Source: Cristatella mucedo
Lineage: Eukaryota > Bryozoa > Phylactolaemata > Cristatellidae
Direction of reading: 5' to 3'
Assembly (NCBI GenBank): GCA_009760855.2
Contig: WPIO01000004.1
Location: forward strand, 3,168,501-3,232,500
DNA length: 64,000 nt
The notes under the pieces are model-generated. The model was not told where the DNA came from. It saw nothing but the letters and a program-made list of their open reading frames with translations, and ran no database searches. A program made the position numbers and the translations under genes. Shown piece by piece: positions 48,501-59,773 of this stretch (position 1 is the stretch's first letter; the number at the start of each line of letters is the position of its first letter).

Positions 48501-49660
48501 TATATTTTGAAATAGTATAGCTATATAGAAAGAGTTAATATATCGATCACAAAGTTCTTCTAGAGCGCCTCTCATCTCGCCCTGGGCATCACTGGCACTG
48601 CTCTGCAATGGTTCAGGTCCTATCTCAGTGGGAGACTCCAGAGTATTGACGCGAATGGACAAAGATCATCCGAGGTACCTCTGAAATATGGGGTACGGCA
48701 GGGCTTCGTGCTAGGTCCGGTTCTTTTCATGGTTGATACTCTCCCTCTTGCTGATGTGATCGCCAAGCAAAATCTAGGCTTTCACTTCTATGTGGGTGAC
48801 ACTCAGTTGTACCTTTGCTTTGATCCCTCCCAGCCTTCGAGCACCTCGAATTCTCTTAACTCACTTGCTGCATATATTTATGACATCCGCACACGGATGG
48901 CAGCAAGTTTTCTCAAACTAAACGGCGATAAAACTAACTTACTAGTTATGGGCAAACCCAGTGTGATTCAGAAATTGGAAAGGCTGACTCTCAAAATTGG
49001 CTCTGCCAGCATATCTCTCTTGTTGAATCAGCTCAAAATCTTGGTGTCATGTTCCAAAGTGACCTCTCGGTAGACGACCACATCAGCTCCACAGTCAAGT
49101 CTGCCTACTTTCAGCTACATAACATTGCTAAAGTTCGGGCTTGTTTAGATAAAGGATACCACGTCCAAGTTGGTCCATGCATTCGTGACATCCCGTCTCG
49201 ACTTCTGCATCTCACTGCTCGCTGGCCTACCGGCATGTGCGATCAGGCGATTGCAGTCGGTGCAAAACTCTGCGGATGGGAGAAGCCAAATGAAGCGCCG
49301 TAAGTTCAACTTGCGACGACGACTTGACAGATTGCTCTTCCCGTCTTACGCTACGACGTCCGTTCTGGGGCGCTTAGTTCTTCATAGATCCAGCCTGTTA
49401 TTCAACTGAATATTCTTTTCTAATTTTATCTAGCTCCTTTCGCTCGGCTTCACTTGATCGTAACCTCGAGCTCGGGCCCAAGTGAAAGCGCAGGAGCTCC
49501 AATCGCACTCACTATGCGCTTCGAGCGCAGCTCGCATGTGCACTCGTGCGACAGCGACGACTAGTGCTCAGACGACGGCTCATATCTCCTATTCGGCTCA
49601 TATCGTTTCCCACTCTACGTACTTTTCTCTGTCATTGCGCTTATATTCTTTCTCGGCGGT

Positions 49661-49722
<62 letters not shown>

Positions 49723-49971
49723 TGAACGAACGAACACGCACGAATACGCATACACACAAACGCGAACGCAGGCACACACACGCACGCACGCTCTCGAACA
49801 CATACAACTGACAAAGCCCGGAAGACCACGGCAAGGTTGCAGAGCTTGCAGTTAGGCATCTGCTTTTGACTTAAGTGGTGCTGCTTAACTCGTGGAAAAG
49901 TTTAGTTACACTTATTCACGACCCGGGTCACGAGAGTTTGAGTTCTTCCGGGGGGGGGGCAATCCCGCTGC

Positions 49972-50014
<43 letters not shown>

Positions 50015-50153
50015 CACTAGGTAAGGCGGTTGCTTTCACGACCTCGGTCCCGAGGTTGTGGGTTCGGCGATCCTTTATCGCCACTGCAAGCGGTGGTGAA
50101 AGCCGTCAAGACTCTTCTGTCGCTATACAAAAAAAGGTTATTTAATCAGCTAG

Positions 50154-50199
<46 letters not shown>

Positions 50200-50258
50200 G
50201 CGATTGATACAGTGCCCTCAGAGAACTCAATCTCTTTCTAAGAGCTTTACATTTACAC

Positions 50259-50290
<32 letters not shown>

Positions 50291-50294
50291 TTGT

Positions 50295-50378
<84 letters not shown>

Positions 50379-52506
50379 AGTCTTTTAATCAGCCTACGTT
50401 TACTTAATAAATTAAAATAGGTCTCTTTCGGATTAGAAGTGTTTCTGTCTTCGAAGAACTCCAGATGATTGCATCCTGACGCTGCGAACAATGTGAACGG
50501 ATTTCGAAGAGCCATACAATACTGCCTTTCTTTGTGCCTTGCCACTTCTCGTGCAGCTTTTTTTATGGTTACCAAGCCTATATTGAGGCAATAGCTGCGA
50601 AAGGAAAGAGTGTGGAAATTACGCCATTGAAAACGATGCACTTCCGGCCGCGCGCTCACTTCGCTGGCTGCTCGGCTGCGGTTCGCCGTCTTCGGTATGC
50701 CTCCGGCGCGGTGCGGCGCGGCGGTGGCGGCGAAACCGACCGTTTGGACCGCGGACGCTGCACTCGTCGTACCTGGTGGCTCTTCGTGTCATAAACGCGC
50801 ACGCAGCCATCTTTCCCGGCAGTAACCAGATGCTTTCCGTCCTCGCTGATGTCAATACAGTTTATCTCATTCTTTGGCTCTGCGGAAAAAAACAAAGCAC
50901 TTGCCAGGGGCCCCTTCAGATGCGTGTCATTGGTGGTTTTTTAAATAAACCGCCATTATTTTTTTATCAAGTAGCTAAACGCCGCTGAAAGATTCGTAAT
51001 GCGAAGCGAACGGGCCAGCACTCGTCATAGAGGGGCATCGTACTCGTAGCGCCGGCGCTCGCTGAGAAGAGCCAGTGCTCAGCTCAGGAGACGCGCAGCG
51101 CTGCCGGGTGGAAGGGGCTGCGCTCGCTGGGGGGGGGAGATGCAGCTCGCTTGGAGGAGCAAGCTCGCACTGGTTGTTGTGGGCGTGGTAGGAATGGCCG
51201 CACTGAGGAGGGTGGTAGCCATAGCCCGCGCTGTCGCTGACCGCTCGACGCAGCATTTACCCGTTGCAACTACGCCGCTCTGGTGTCGGGCCAGGTCGCA
51301 ATGAAAGACAACTCCTTCGCATGTGCTCGCAAACGCAACCTGCCGCGAAACCGGGTGCAATCGAATCGACGTCACCGGATATCCGCCGTAGCGGTGCTTT
51401 CGCAGATCCTTCACGTGCTGTCCTGACGCCACGTCGTACACCTGAGCGAATCGGTGCGGGCCAGATGGCTAGGCCGCATCGACGTTTGCAAGGCGTTCGA
51501 GCAGACTTGGGCAGACGCCCCGCTGTTCGCTGCTGCCGAACGCAGATTGCATCCGAAGCAAGCTCGAGCCAGTACATCGCGGCAGCGGCTGCGGCTAGAC
51601 TAGCAAGCATGCGCCTTCGTCAAAGCAAAATGTAAACTAAAGTTGAGCTAATTCAGCAGCCTCGTTTGAATAGCGGCAGAAGAGCCGTGGCGGCTATCGT
51701 GCCGCTTGCAGGGGCCAATAACGAATTGTCTGCTGCAGGACTCAAACCCACAAAATGGATCTTGCAGCGTGAGCACCTTATGCGGTGTAACAGTATGACG
51801 TTCGTATAGCACCCGTATAGAAATAAATCTCTTTCCACGCACTGTCCATCCGTGCCGAAAAGGAAGCAGGAAGCATGAGATCGTCCTTTGGCTGAAGGAG
51901 CAGCGTTGCATCCGGGCCAGAACGTTTGTGACTTCGATCTCTGTACTCCGCTTACTACTCCGCTGGAAAAGAGCTAGCTAAAATTGGCAGACGCACAGCG
52001 TGCGATGTCCATGCGGCTACATTATGTGGACCTCATTTAGCCTCTGCTTGCCTTGTCGAATTTCATTCGAATCCATCGCCGCACAGATCGCTTCGGACGA
52101 AATCGTCGAGCACTCTTAAGTTTTGTGTGCACTCAATGACCAATCTCCGAAGCGATCGGAATTTTAAAATCCGCTCACCTCCGCCTAAACCGACCGATTG
52201 CAATGGCAACGCCGGTAACTTGACGGTGGATTAAGGAACCTCAACCTCACCAGGAGGCTACAGTGAGTCGTCGAATATTGACACACGTGCCGTCCAACTT
52301 ATGCGTGTCATTGCCCAGACAGCGAGCTATCTTATCGCGGACTGCAACTCTCGCTCACTCTTAGCGGGCTGCTGCACTGCTAACGCACTAGTTCGTTCGT
52401 GTTTCACTGCTAAACTGTTCCGAGGGTGACAGTTTGACTGCTGCCAGGTGAACTTTCTCGCTGGCTTTCTTTTTAACCTTTAGCGATGGGCGTCGTCGTC
52501 TCACAT

Positions 52507-52567
<61 letters not shown>

Positions 52568-52584
52568 CCTCTCTCTCTCTCTCT

Positions 52585-52642
<58 letters not shown>

Positions 52643-52721
52643 TCTCTACTCTCTCTCTCCTCTCTCTCTCTCCCTCTCTCTACTCTCTCTCTCCTCTCTC
52701 TCTCTCCCTCTCTCTCTCCCC

Positions 52722-52768
<47 letters not shown>

Positions 52769-54344
52769 AAATAGTCGGACGATCAACGGCCGATGGAAGG
52801 AATAACTCGCTGTCCACAACGGAAAGCTTGCCGACGGTGCAACTGCTCTGAGGACTTTGGGATTTTTGTAGCGGCTTCCTTTCTATCATCGCCATATCAT
52901 ATTATATTATTGTATTATATATATATATATATATATATTATATTATATATAAATATATATTATTTTATCTTTCTATCATCGCCATCATCGCCATGGGACA
53001 GGCCGCGACTTCGGTGGTAGAGTGGTGCCGCGATGGCGGAACTAAGCCGAACTAAGAAGCGGGAGCGGCCGAGGAATGCGGGGAAATCTCGAGGAATGCG
53101 AGTCTCTCGGGGTACGAGCCGAGAGGCGTCATTCCTCAAGCTTCCCACGAGAGATGGGCAAAACGGATGCAGAGCTTGCTGCGTGAAAGTGACTTGCGCC
53201 ATTCGCCTTTAATTTCGCGAATGCACGAAAACTGCCTCTCATATACGCTGGTGATCAGACGGTGCAGCGTGCGTATATAGGAAGCCAGAGGCCGATATTT
53301 CGATGTTAACCAGAGGTCATGGCCGATATGTCCTAGGCGGTGCTCTGCCGCTTTAGCGCCGGCGGCACTGGTAAAATTCGTAGGTGCGGTGACAGAAGAA
53401 AGGAAACTCGTTCGACATTGGGCAAATATTGCTGCGGAGACTCTCAGTGTGCTCGCTCTCTATTGGTGCAGAGGCTCTCGGCGTGTCAGCGCTGTCCCCG
53501 TTTATAAAGGCACGAACAGTCGCTTCATGCCGCCTCGCAGGCAATTCGGAAACTCGGATGTAATTAACTTTCGAAGCGTCCGAGCTAAAGCTATCTAAAG
53601 CGCCCGGCGGCGGCAGGATCGTACGGGCGGGCGCTGCTTAAGATGTCGCGCGCGCGGGCAGCTCGTGGCCACCAGCGGCCACCGACGACCCCGACGACCC
53701 CGACGGTCGCAGGGAGGGCAGAGGGGCGGCAGGGTGACGAAGAGGCCACCACTCCGCGCTTCTGTGCGCGCGTGCCGTTTTCTACGGGAGTCGTCTGCTC
53801 GTCGCAATCGTGCGGCGAAATGAGACGACAATAGTACGCTGCCATTCAAGAAGAGGCTTCAATGCTTTCAGATCAACCGCGAGCACCGCGCGCTCGCGGT
53901 GCTCGCGGTTGGCTGCCGATCCGCTGCGGTTAGCAATGTCGCGAGGGGGTGGCTGCGCTTCAATGCTCCAGCTGCGAAAATGTGCAAATCGTGATGAATC
54001 ACTACTCATTGCGCGTGGATTGGTCGCGCCTCGGGCGCCAAAAATGGCGGCTGCGCGCGAGAGTTTCTGCTCGAGTTGGACGGCGGCGGGCGCGCGAACT
54101 CGTCCAGCGAAAGAGAAGAGAGAAGGGGCAGGCGCGGCTACCCTGATAGCGTCGCTCGCTGTGCCGAGGGAAGGGACAGGCGCGGCTACCCTGATAGCGT
54201 CGCTCGCTGTGCCGACGACAATCTTTGAAGAGTCGTGGAGAAATCTCAGACTGAATATGTGATCTTGAGGCGACGTCGAAGTAATGCTTTCGAGCTGCCG
54301 CACTGACGTCGCTGGCCCGTTCTCGAGGTTTCCGTTTTCTCCAT
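45391..54344 (-). CDS. WD40-repeat protein, 7 exons, N-terminal exon(s) not fixed
   Basis: A beta-propeller protein of unknown function; I do not recognise an ortholog. Exons: 54190-54344, 51261-51441, 50773-50879, 47936-48079, 47120-47200, 46271-46486 and 45391-45579. All junction phases agree, giving 356 residues plus stop. Repeats in order: [20 protein letters not shown]...[23 protein letters not shown]...[25 protein letters not shown]...[25 protein letters not shown]...[13 protein letters not shown]...ILTGSW...[25 protein letters not shown]...[23 protein letters not shown]. That is about seven blades, a full propeller. The gene is convergent with GEMIN6. The first placed exon starts after a TTTTGCAG acceptor with 2 nt of a split codon, so at least one upstream exon should lie in or near the CpG island. 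Confidence 0.85.
46271..46486 (-). CDS. WD40 gene exon
   Basis: Acceptor TTCTTGTAG, donor GTAAGT, 72 codons. It reads [20 protein letters not shown], then [20 protein letters not shown] and [20 protein letters not shown]. Confidence 0.9.
47120..47200 (-). CDS. WD40 gene exon (81 bp)
   Basis: Acceptor TTTAATTTAG, donor GTAAAC, 27 codons: [20 protein letters not shown] then GDAIDIK. The VWD completes the blade begun in the previous exon. Confidence 0.9.
47430..47870 (-). mobile_element. LINE-A 3' end (minus) in a WD40-gene intron
   Basis: Reverse-complement features GGCGGTCTCCAAACGATTTG, GATACGCTGCTTCCTGGGGA and CCAGTGCAGGTCGGTG, plus a 3' UTR like 39037-39400. Confidence 0.7.
47936..48079 (-). 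CDS. WD40 gene exon
   Basis: Acceptor GTTTGCAG, donor GTAAGG, 48 codons in phase 0. It reads [20 protein letters not shown], then [20 protein letters not shown] and NSLK. Confidence 0.9.
48545..49290 (+). mobile_element. LINE-A reverse-transcriptase palm/thumb fragment
   Basis: [32 protein letters not shown], then [40 protein letters not shown] and [20 protein letters not shown]. The catalytic YADD reads YVGD, which would disable the enzyme. It lies antisense to the WD40 gene in its intron. Confidence 0.85.
49665..49719 (+). repeat. (AC)n microsatellite
   Basis: Pure AC units followed by imperfect ACGC/ACAC to 49803. Confidence 0.96.
50014..50157 (+). mobile_element. SINE-2 flanked by (AT)n runs
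   Basis: Starts ACTAGGTAAGGCGGTTGCTT, B-box region GTTGTGGGTTCGG (slightly shortened), body CACTGCAAGCGGTGGTGAA, tail TATTTAATCAGCTAG. Pure AT repeats abut both ends (49975-50011 and 50158-50198). Confidence 0.85.
50158..50375 (+). repeat. (AT)n / (AT)n(GT)n microsatellites around a LINE-A tail
   Basis: AT run 50158-50198, a 60-bp LINE-A tail complement (CTCAGAGAACTCAATCTCTT), then AT 50258-50278 and GT to 50375. Confidence 0.9.
50773..50879 (-). CDS. WD40 gene exon
   Basis: Acceptor TTTTCCGCAG, donor GTACGA. It encodes [20 protein letters not shown] then [16 protein letters not shown], a textbook WD40 blade. Confidence 0.9.
51261..51441 (-). CDS. WD40 gene exon
   Basis: Acceptor CGCTCAG, donor GTAAAT. 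It reads [20 protein letters not shown], then [20 protein letters not shown] and [17 protein letters not shown]. It ends with G, completed to Glu by AG of the next exon. Confidence 0.85.
51636..51790 (-). mobile_element. SINE-2, decayed (minus)
   Basis: TTGAGCTAATTCAGCAGCCT and AATAGCGGCAGAAGAGCC correspond to the SINE-2 tail complement; the B-box region CAGGACTCAAACCC has diverged. It lies in the WD40-gene intron. Confidence 0.6.
52510..52768 (+). repeat. (CT)n tract with CCCT interruptions
   Basis: About 260 bp of CT units with regular CTCC breaks, in the WD40-gene intron. Confidence 0.97.
52900..52972 (+). repeat. AT-rich microsatellite
   Basis: ATATTATATTATT and pure AT runs; CTTTCTATCATCGCCAT occurs on both sides (52878 and 52969), a short direct repeat. 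Confidence 0.9.
54118..54213 (-). repeat. 48-bp tandem duplication including a splice donor
   Basis: Two adjacent 48-bp units (54166-54213 and 54118-54165). Each contains the last 24 bp of the WD40-gene exon followed by GTAGCCGCG. They differ at only a few positions near the end. Because 48 is a multiple of three and the frame is open, use of the second donor (after 54142) would add 16 residues. Confidence 0.85.
54190..54344 (-). CDS. WD40 gene, first placed exon
   Basis: Acceptor CATTTTGCAG, donor GTAGCC. It encodes [20 protein letters not shown], then [20 protein letters not shown] and DAIR; joining to the next exon gives IRVYD, a blade end. The last 24 bp and the donor are tandemly duplicated just downstream. 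No in-frame ATG is present in the exon. Confidence 0.75.
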
Positions 54345-54424
54345 CTGCAAAATGGCGAGCGCGAGTGCTCACGGTGCAGTAACGATTGAACGAGTTTGCC
54401 GTAGCGCACTCAAAGGGTAGATAG

Positions 54425-55460
54425 TAAGAATATTAAAGCATTCATATAGCGCCCTACGAGAGCTAAATCTCTTTTTAGGCACTTTGTATATGCCACAAAC
54501 GAAGTACGTCAATTGCTTATTGATTATTGATGAAAATGCACATTGTCAGCACGCATAAGCGCACAGAGGACAATTCACGCGAAGATCCAACAAATTTTGT
54601 GAGGAGTAGGTGGATTTCCATCTTCTTTTTATATGTCGTCTAGTCAGGGGGGTGTCGTGACGTCAGTCGGAAGTGACGTCTAGGCGTTGGGAGAATGTGA
54701 AGTAAGGGCCCGGTTTCCTTAAGGTTTGAAGTTGGCTAGAGGCACATTGCTAAATAGCTTGAGTAAGAAGAGCAGCTGTTACAAAGCCTAGCCTAATTGT
54801 GAAGCGAGATAGATCGGATGTGTAGTTTGGTTGCACAGCAGAGAACCAGCCGATGCCCAACACCGACAGTTTATTCCCAACACACGGAGCCCAAGAGCGC
54901 ACGGCTTCCCTCAGCCCCTGCCCTCACACAACTGCCCTCCCCTGGTCGACTCCGATGACTCATCGACCACAGCAGTGCACTGGCCGACCCTGATGGTGAA
55001 TCCACCATCTGGCCACCAGCTGGTTACTGGGCTGCGTCCATACCACATCACAGGCGGACCACAGCTGTGCACCGGCCCCTCTCGGTGGTGCTTCTAACAG
55101 CTCACCAGTAGCTTATCAGAGGAGCCTGCATACGATTCATACATACGAACTACAGGATGGATAGGCCGGAGAGTGAGAATGCCGAGACCTAAAAGTTAGG
55201 GACAAAACCTTGGAGTCGATACGCTGCTGATTAGGAGCCAGTGCAGGTTGGTGAGGGGAGGTGTAACGTGGCAATGCAACGTTCACAACAGACCAAGTAG
55301 CTACAGAGTTGTGCAACATTTGTGAGCGCCCTACGTCACTGGTCGAAAGACCTGCGAGTTGTAAGTTTCAGAAATGGAGACGGAATGATGCGATTGCATG
55401 GATCGGCCTGACTGCCGGTATCCTTTTCTAAGCAGGCCCAAGTTTATTTCAACGGTGCGT
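54425..55460 (-). mobile_element. LINE-A 3' region (minus), split by an unknown 300-bp insert
   Basis: 54425-54835 is the 3' UTR and C-terminus complement (GCGCCCTACGAGAGCTAAAT, GTGACGTCAGTCGGAAGTGA). 55136-55460 continues upstream (GATACGCTGCTGATTAGGAG, CAGTGCAGGTTGGTGAG). 54838-55135 is unrelated, CA/CC-rich sequence. Confidence 0.7.
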
Positions 55461-55592
55461 AGCTGGAAGTATGCATGCCTGGCTGTGCTGCTGGTATGGC
55501 GCGGCGGTTGTCCAAATGTCACCTTGGAACAGGACACCGGATTCCGCGAAGGTGCTACATGATCGCGGTAGCCCAGGAGGCCCAGGAGGTCC

Positions 55593-55895
55593 TCGCTCTT
55601 CACTACCGAGGTCGCGGGTTCGAATCCTGCGGTGGGCGATCCTATATCATATATATATACATATATTAATAATATATATATATAATATATATAATAATAT
55701 ATTAAATATATTATAATATTATTATATTGAATTATTAATATTATTATATTGAAATATATTATTATAATATATATATATAATATAATAATATATATATATA
55801 TATATTATGCGGTGGGCGATCCTTTTATATACCAACTGCAAGCGGCGGCGATAGCCGTACAGCGGCTCTTCCGCCGCTGTACAAATGAGCTTGTT
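55593..55895 (+). mobile_element. SINE-2 interrupted by a 170-bp AT-rich expansion
   Basis: Head with a perfect B box (GGGTTCGAATCC) ends GCGGTGGGCGATCC at 55643. After about 160 bp of AT/ATT repeats, GCGGTGGGCGATCC is repeated at 55809 and the SINE body (CAACTGCAAGCGGCGGCGAT) follows. The short duplicated segment brackets the expansion. Confidence 0.8.
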
Positions 55896-57900
55896 AACGA
55901 TGCCACGGCGGGCGTCGCCGGTCGAAGAGAACCGGCCGCATCCGCGAGCGGCGACTCAGTGCGATCGCCGCTTTACGCGGCGATCGGGAAGTTAAAGCGC
56001 TCGCGAGCTGCTGCGCCGCTCTTCCGCTAAGAGAGACCCGCCTGACGTTCGTCATTCCGCCTTGGCCTCGCTAGCGCTGCTGCGTTTTCCTCACGAGCCC
56101 CGTTGTACATGCTGGAGCTGGAGCCGTCGTCTTCGCGAGGAGCCGCTTGCGGCACCGGCGCCTGCTCCGGCGGCAGCGCAGGCGCCGACGCTCGCATCGA
56201 GACGCAGCTGCAGAGCTTTGCAGGCTTTCCGGTGCTACGTCGCTCCGATGCTCCGGCTCAGAGAAATCGGCCCCGGAACGATCGGCGGCGACTCGCTGCC
56301 GCCCGCGCCAACCGCCCCTCGCGGCGGCGGCGGCGCGATCGCTTTTATCGAGCACAGCAGGCGCCGTGCGCGCCAGACGGCCGCGAGCGAGCGATTATCT
56401 CTGTCGTCTGCCGCAGCTCGCCGCCAGGCTTAATTACGGCTCTTGGCGAGTCACTGTTGCGTAACGGCCGGCGGCTCGCTAGTGAAAGTCTAACGAGGCG
56501 AACGATAACGAGGACGCGGCGGCGGCGGCGGCGGCGCCGCCGCCGTCTCGGTTGCTGCAGAGGCCGGATGCTGCTCTGCTGCAAAACGCTGCAGCAGCTG
56601 CTACGGTGGCGGTGGCGGCGATTACCTCTCCCCGCCCCCTCCCGCTTCGCCTCACCGCGCACCGGCATCGCCGTTGGCCGACCTGACTGCGCAAGGCCGC
56701 CAAACGAGAGCTCGATCCTTTTGAACCGCTCGCCGTCGCCGACCTCAAACGCGCGGCGGCGGCGCCGCCGCTGTCCCGGCGCGCCGGCAGGCCGGTGAAC
56801 GAGCGCTCGTCGCAGGCCGAGAGCATCTCGCGCTCGCCGCCGGCGCTAGTTTTTCTTCGCTTCGGTCGGAGACTCGTCGGCGCCATCTGGCAGCGCGCGT
56901 GGCAGAGGAAGAGGCGGAGCTCGATCCGCCTCGTTCGCCAGGTCCGGCTAGCCGAAACCCGACCGACCGGTCTGCGGGCCCGATGCTCGCGGAATAAGCA
57001 GCCTCCAGTCGAAGCGTCGAGCGGCGCGCGGAAGCGCGCGCGCCGCTCGACGATTCTGCGACGGCGACCTCGCTCGCTTCGCTTTGGACCAAACGGCGCA
57101 GACTGGAGCGGCGCAGCGCAGCGCCGCGCCGCTCCGGCAGTGGCGATTCGCGAACGCGAGCGCCGCGGAGCGGCAGCGCCGGCCGTCGAGCGCCGCGCTG
57201 CCTCTTGAGCAGCGAGACATCGCCCGAGAGTCGCCGCGCGCGGAGCGAGTCACGCTCCGCGCGCGGCGACGCGAGGAGCGTGACGAAAAAAGAGCCGCGC
57301 CCTCGAAGCCTCGCTCGAAGCGCCGGCCGGCAGAAAGAGTTCAAAGCGTCCGAGGAGACGGGAGACGGACGCCGGTCGTCGTCCCGAAAACCGCGAGAGA
57401 GCTGCCGCGAGCACGCGGCGACGCGCGGGCGCCGCAGCATCCGTCTACCTTCCCACTGGACGGCTCGGCCTGCCAGTATTGCGGCTTCCAGACGACGAGC
57501 GGCCATAGTGCCGCTACCTGTATCAGCCTCCGATCGAGTGCCGCCGCCGCCGCCGCCGCACTGCTCCGCAGCAACTAGCCCGCCGACCGGAACTCGCGGC
57601 GGCCGCCGCTCAAGTGGCACACGAGGTCCAGGCAAGCGGCGCTCGAGACAATGGCGCCGCTTAGCTACCCGCGGACCCGCCCGACAGCCCGTGCCCGCCG
57701 TCCGCTAGAGCGGTCAGTCGGCGAGCGGCGGTCGCGGCATGGAAGTCCGGGGCTCCGCGCCGCCGACGCGTGACTGCCGCGTCTGCGCGCTCGCTGACCG
57801 AGCCTCCTCTGGCGGCGGCGGCGGCCAGGAAGCAAGACAGCTGCCTGCCTCAAGGTCAAGGGTCGCCGAGCCCCCGGGAGCAGGATTGTGGGAGGTCGCG
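55880..57900. promoter_or_regulatory. CpG island
   Basis: A roughly 2-kb stretch dense in CG dinucleotides, with GCGGCGGCGG runs at 56516-56545, in sharp contrast with AT-rich DNA on both sides. It gives long open frames on both strands that look like composition artefacts. A minus frame starting at 56886 in good Kozak context (CCAGATGG) reads MAPTSLRPKRRKTSAGGERE and could be a first exon of the WD40 gene, but phase does not connect directly to 54344. Confidence 0.6.
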
Positions 57901-57969
57901 CGCCCATTTAGAACATCAGTTTTAACTCAGGCTACGGGAGCAGTGTCTAGCAATAGTAATAATAATAAC

Positions 57970-58510
57970 AATAAGAACAATAAAAAATAACAATAATAAT
58001 AATACACTTGATAAAGCGCCCTCAGAGAACTCAAATCTCTTTCTAGACGCTTTACATTTGCTGCAAAGGGAAATGTGATTGAATGGTGAGTAATGCCATG
58101 CTTGATAAACAAAATGAATAACATGGTTAGGGGTGGCATGCACAGGGTCAGCATGCAAATGTGGTTAGTGGCAGCATGCACAGGGTCAGCACGCATACGC
58201 ACATCAAGGACGAATCACAGGGACCCACTAAATGCTGTCCTAAATAGGTGTGTTTTAAGTTCTTTTTAAATCTCGTCAAGTCAGGGAATGTTCTGATGCA
58301 AGTCGGGAGGGAGTTCCAGGCTTTGGGAGCATACGAACTAAATGCACGGTCTCCAAAGGATTTGAGGTTTGTACGAGGTATTTCTAGACTGTTGGATTCC
58401 GAAAAGCGGGCGTTACGATGCTTGGCCTGGTGGAGGAGTAGATCTGAGAGATAGCCTGGAGCCAAAGAATGCAGTGACCTAAAAGTGAGCGAACAATACA
58501 TTTGCATGGC
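57970..58510 (-). mobile_element. LINE-A 3' end (minus), good copy
   Basis: Minus frame of about 119 codons: LTFRSLHSLAPGYLSDLLLH, then [20 protein letters not shown] and LPTCIRTFPDLTRFKKNLKH. The 3' UTR complement ends in ATAAT repeats. Confidence 0.85.
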
Positions 58511-59765
58511 ATTTTAAGAAAATTAGTCTCTTTCTGGGCACAGTACATATGCTCAAAAGGAAGCGTGTCAATTGGCCAGTGATAACGTGCGTAGTATCAG
58601 CAAGCATTAGCACACGAAGAAAACTTCACACACATGCAGCAAATTCTCCGAGGAACAGGTGCGTATTCATCTTCTTTTTAAGTGCCGTCCAGTCTGGGGA
58701 TGCCGTGACGTCAGTCGGTAATGAGTTCCTGACTTTGGGGGTATGAGAAACAAAGGCACGGTTTCCAAAGGATTTGAGGTGAATTAGAGGCCCAGCTGAA
58801 TGACTTGAGTCAAGGGAGCACGTTTTCACTATTCATGGCTGCAACTTGCTTTCTAGGTTTATTGCTTTGACACGAGGGTCAAGCTGTTCTAGCACGTGAC
58901 TCATTCTAGTGCCTTCAAGGATTAGGGAGGATGCTATCTTTTGGATAAGACCTCTAAGTTTTTTTTTATATTATTGACTAAAAATCTATGAAAACCGTGT
59001 TCTAGATCGCCCCAAGCAAGAAGCACTAGGTGTGGTGCTGACGCTGGTAGCGCTTAAGGATTGATTGATTGTCGGCATCATCAGTTTTTAGATTGTGCTT
59101 CTGTGATGCCACTGCGTTCGAACAAAAGCTGGACGTGGCCTTCCCTAGGATGGACTGGTACGACCTGCAATAATCCGCGTACGCCAGTCGATTGACTGCG
59201 AGTCCCTATCTACTGTATGGTTTTTCAAGCTTTCGCTTAATGAGCTCCAGCTAGTTAAATGTCCAAAGTAAACTATTGGGGGAGTGTGTACATTGCGCTT
59301 AGTCAGTACAGAAAACTCATCCACAAAGCGTCCAGCTAGCGTCGTGTTGTAGCACTCCGATAGTGGCAGCAGTTCGGATACAGTATCGAACAGGCGGGCG
59401 AGGAAGATCCTAATGCAAGCAGCTTCGATGTCAAGGTTATTAAGGTCTGCGATTCTCAGAATACTTTTGATAGTCAAGGGTGAACATACCACCGATAAAG
59501 CTAATCCGAATGTGGTCTCCTATGTAGATTTTAATAATGATACGAGCTTACAGAATATGATTGCAGGATCATCTTTGATCGAGGGTGTGAACTTCGCTGT
59601 AAGTGCGGCCATGCACATTAGCCGCGAGTAAAAATCAATCCGCCAGAGCGCGAAACTCGGCCCATTGGGGTTCAGTTGGCTCATCAAAATGATTTTTAAC
59701 GGCATCCAGTAAGCACTAGGAAGGGACGATTTCTTAAGCACAGAATCAAAATTCAGTTAAGAAAT
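58511..59765 (-). mobile_element. LINE-A-like (minus), second subfamily
   Basis: LPLSECYNTTLAGRFVDEFS (about 59370) and LKSFGNRAFVSHTPKVRNSL (about 58800) are the ORF2 middle and C-terminal parts. The sequence between them is shortened. Confidence 0.72.
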
Positions 59766-59773
59766 TAGGTCCC

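Noticed and set aside
56745-57635. 296-codon minus-strand open frame in the CpG island
   Set aside because: Composition is almost only R, A, S, G and P. Equally long frames exist on both strands and no family motif is seen, so it fits a GC-rich artefact.
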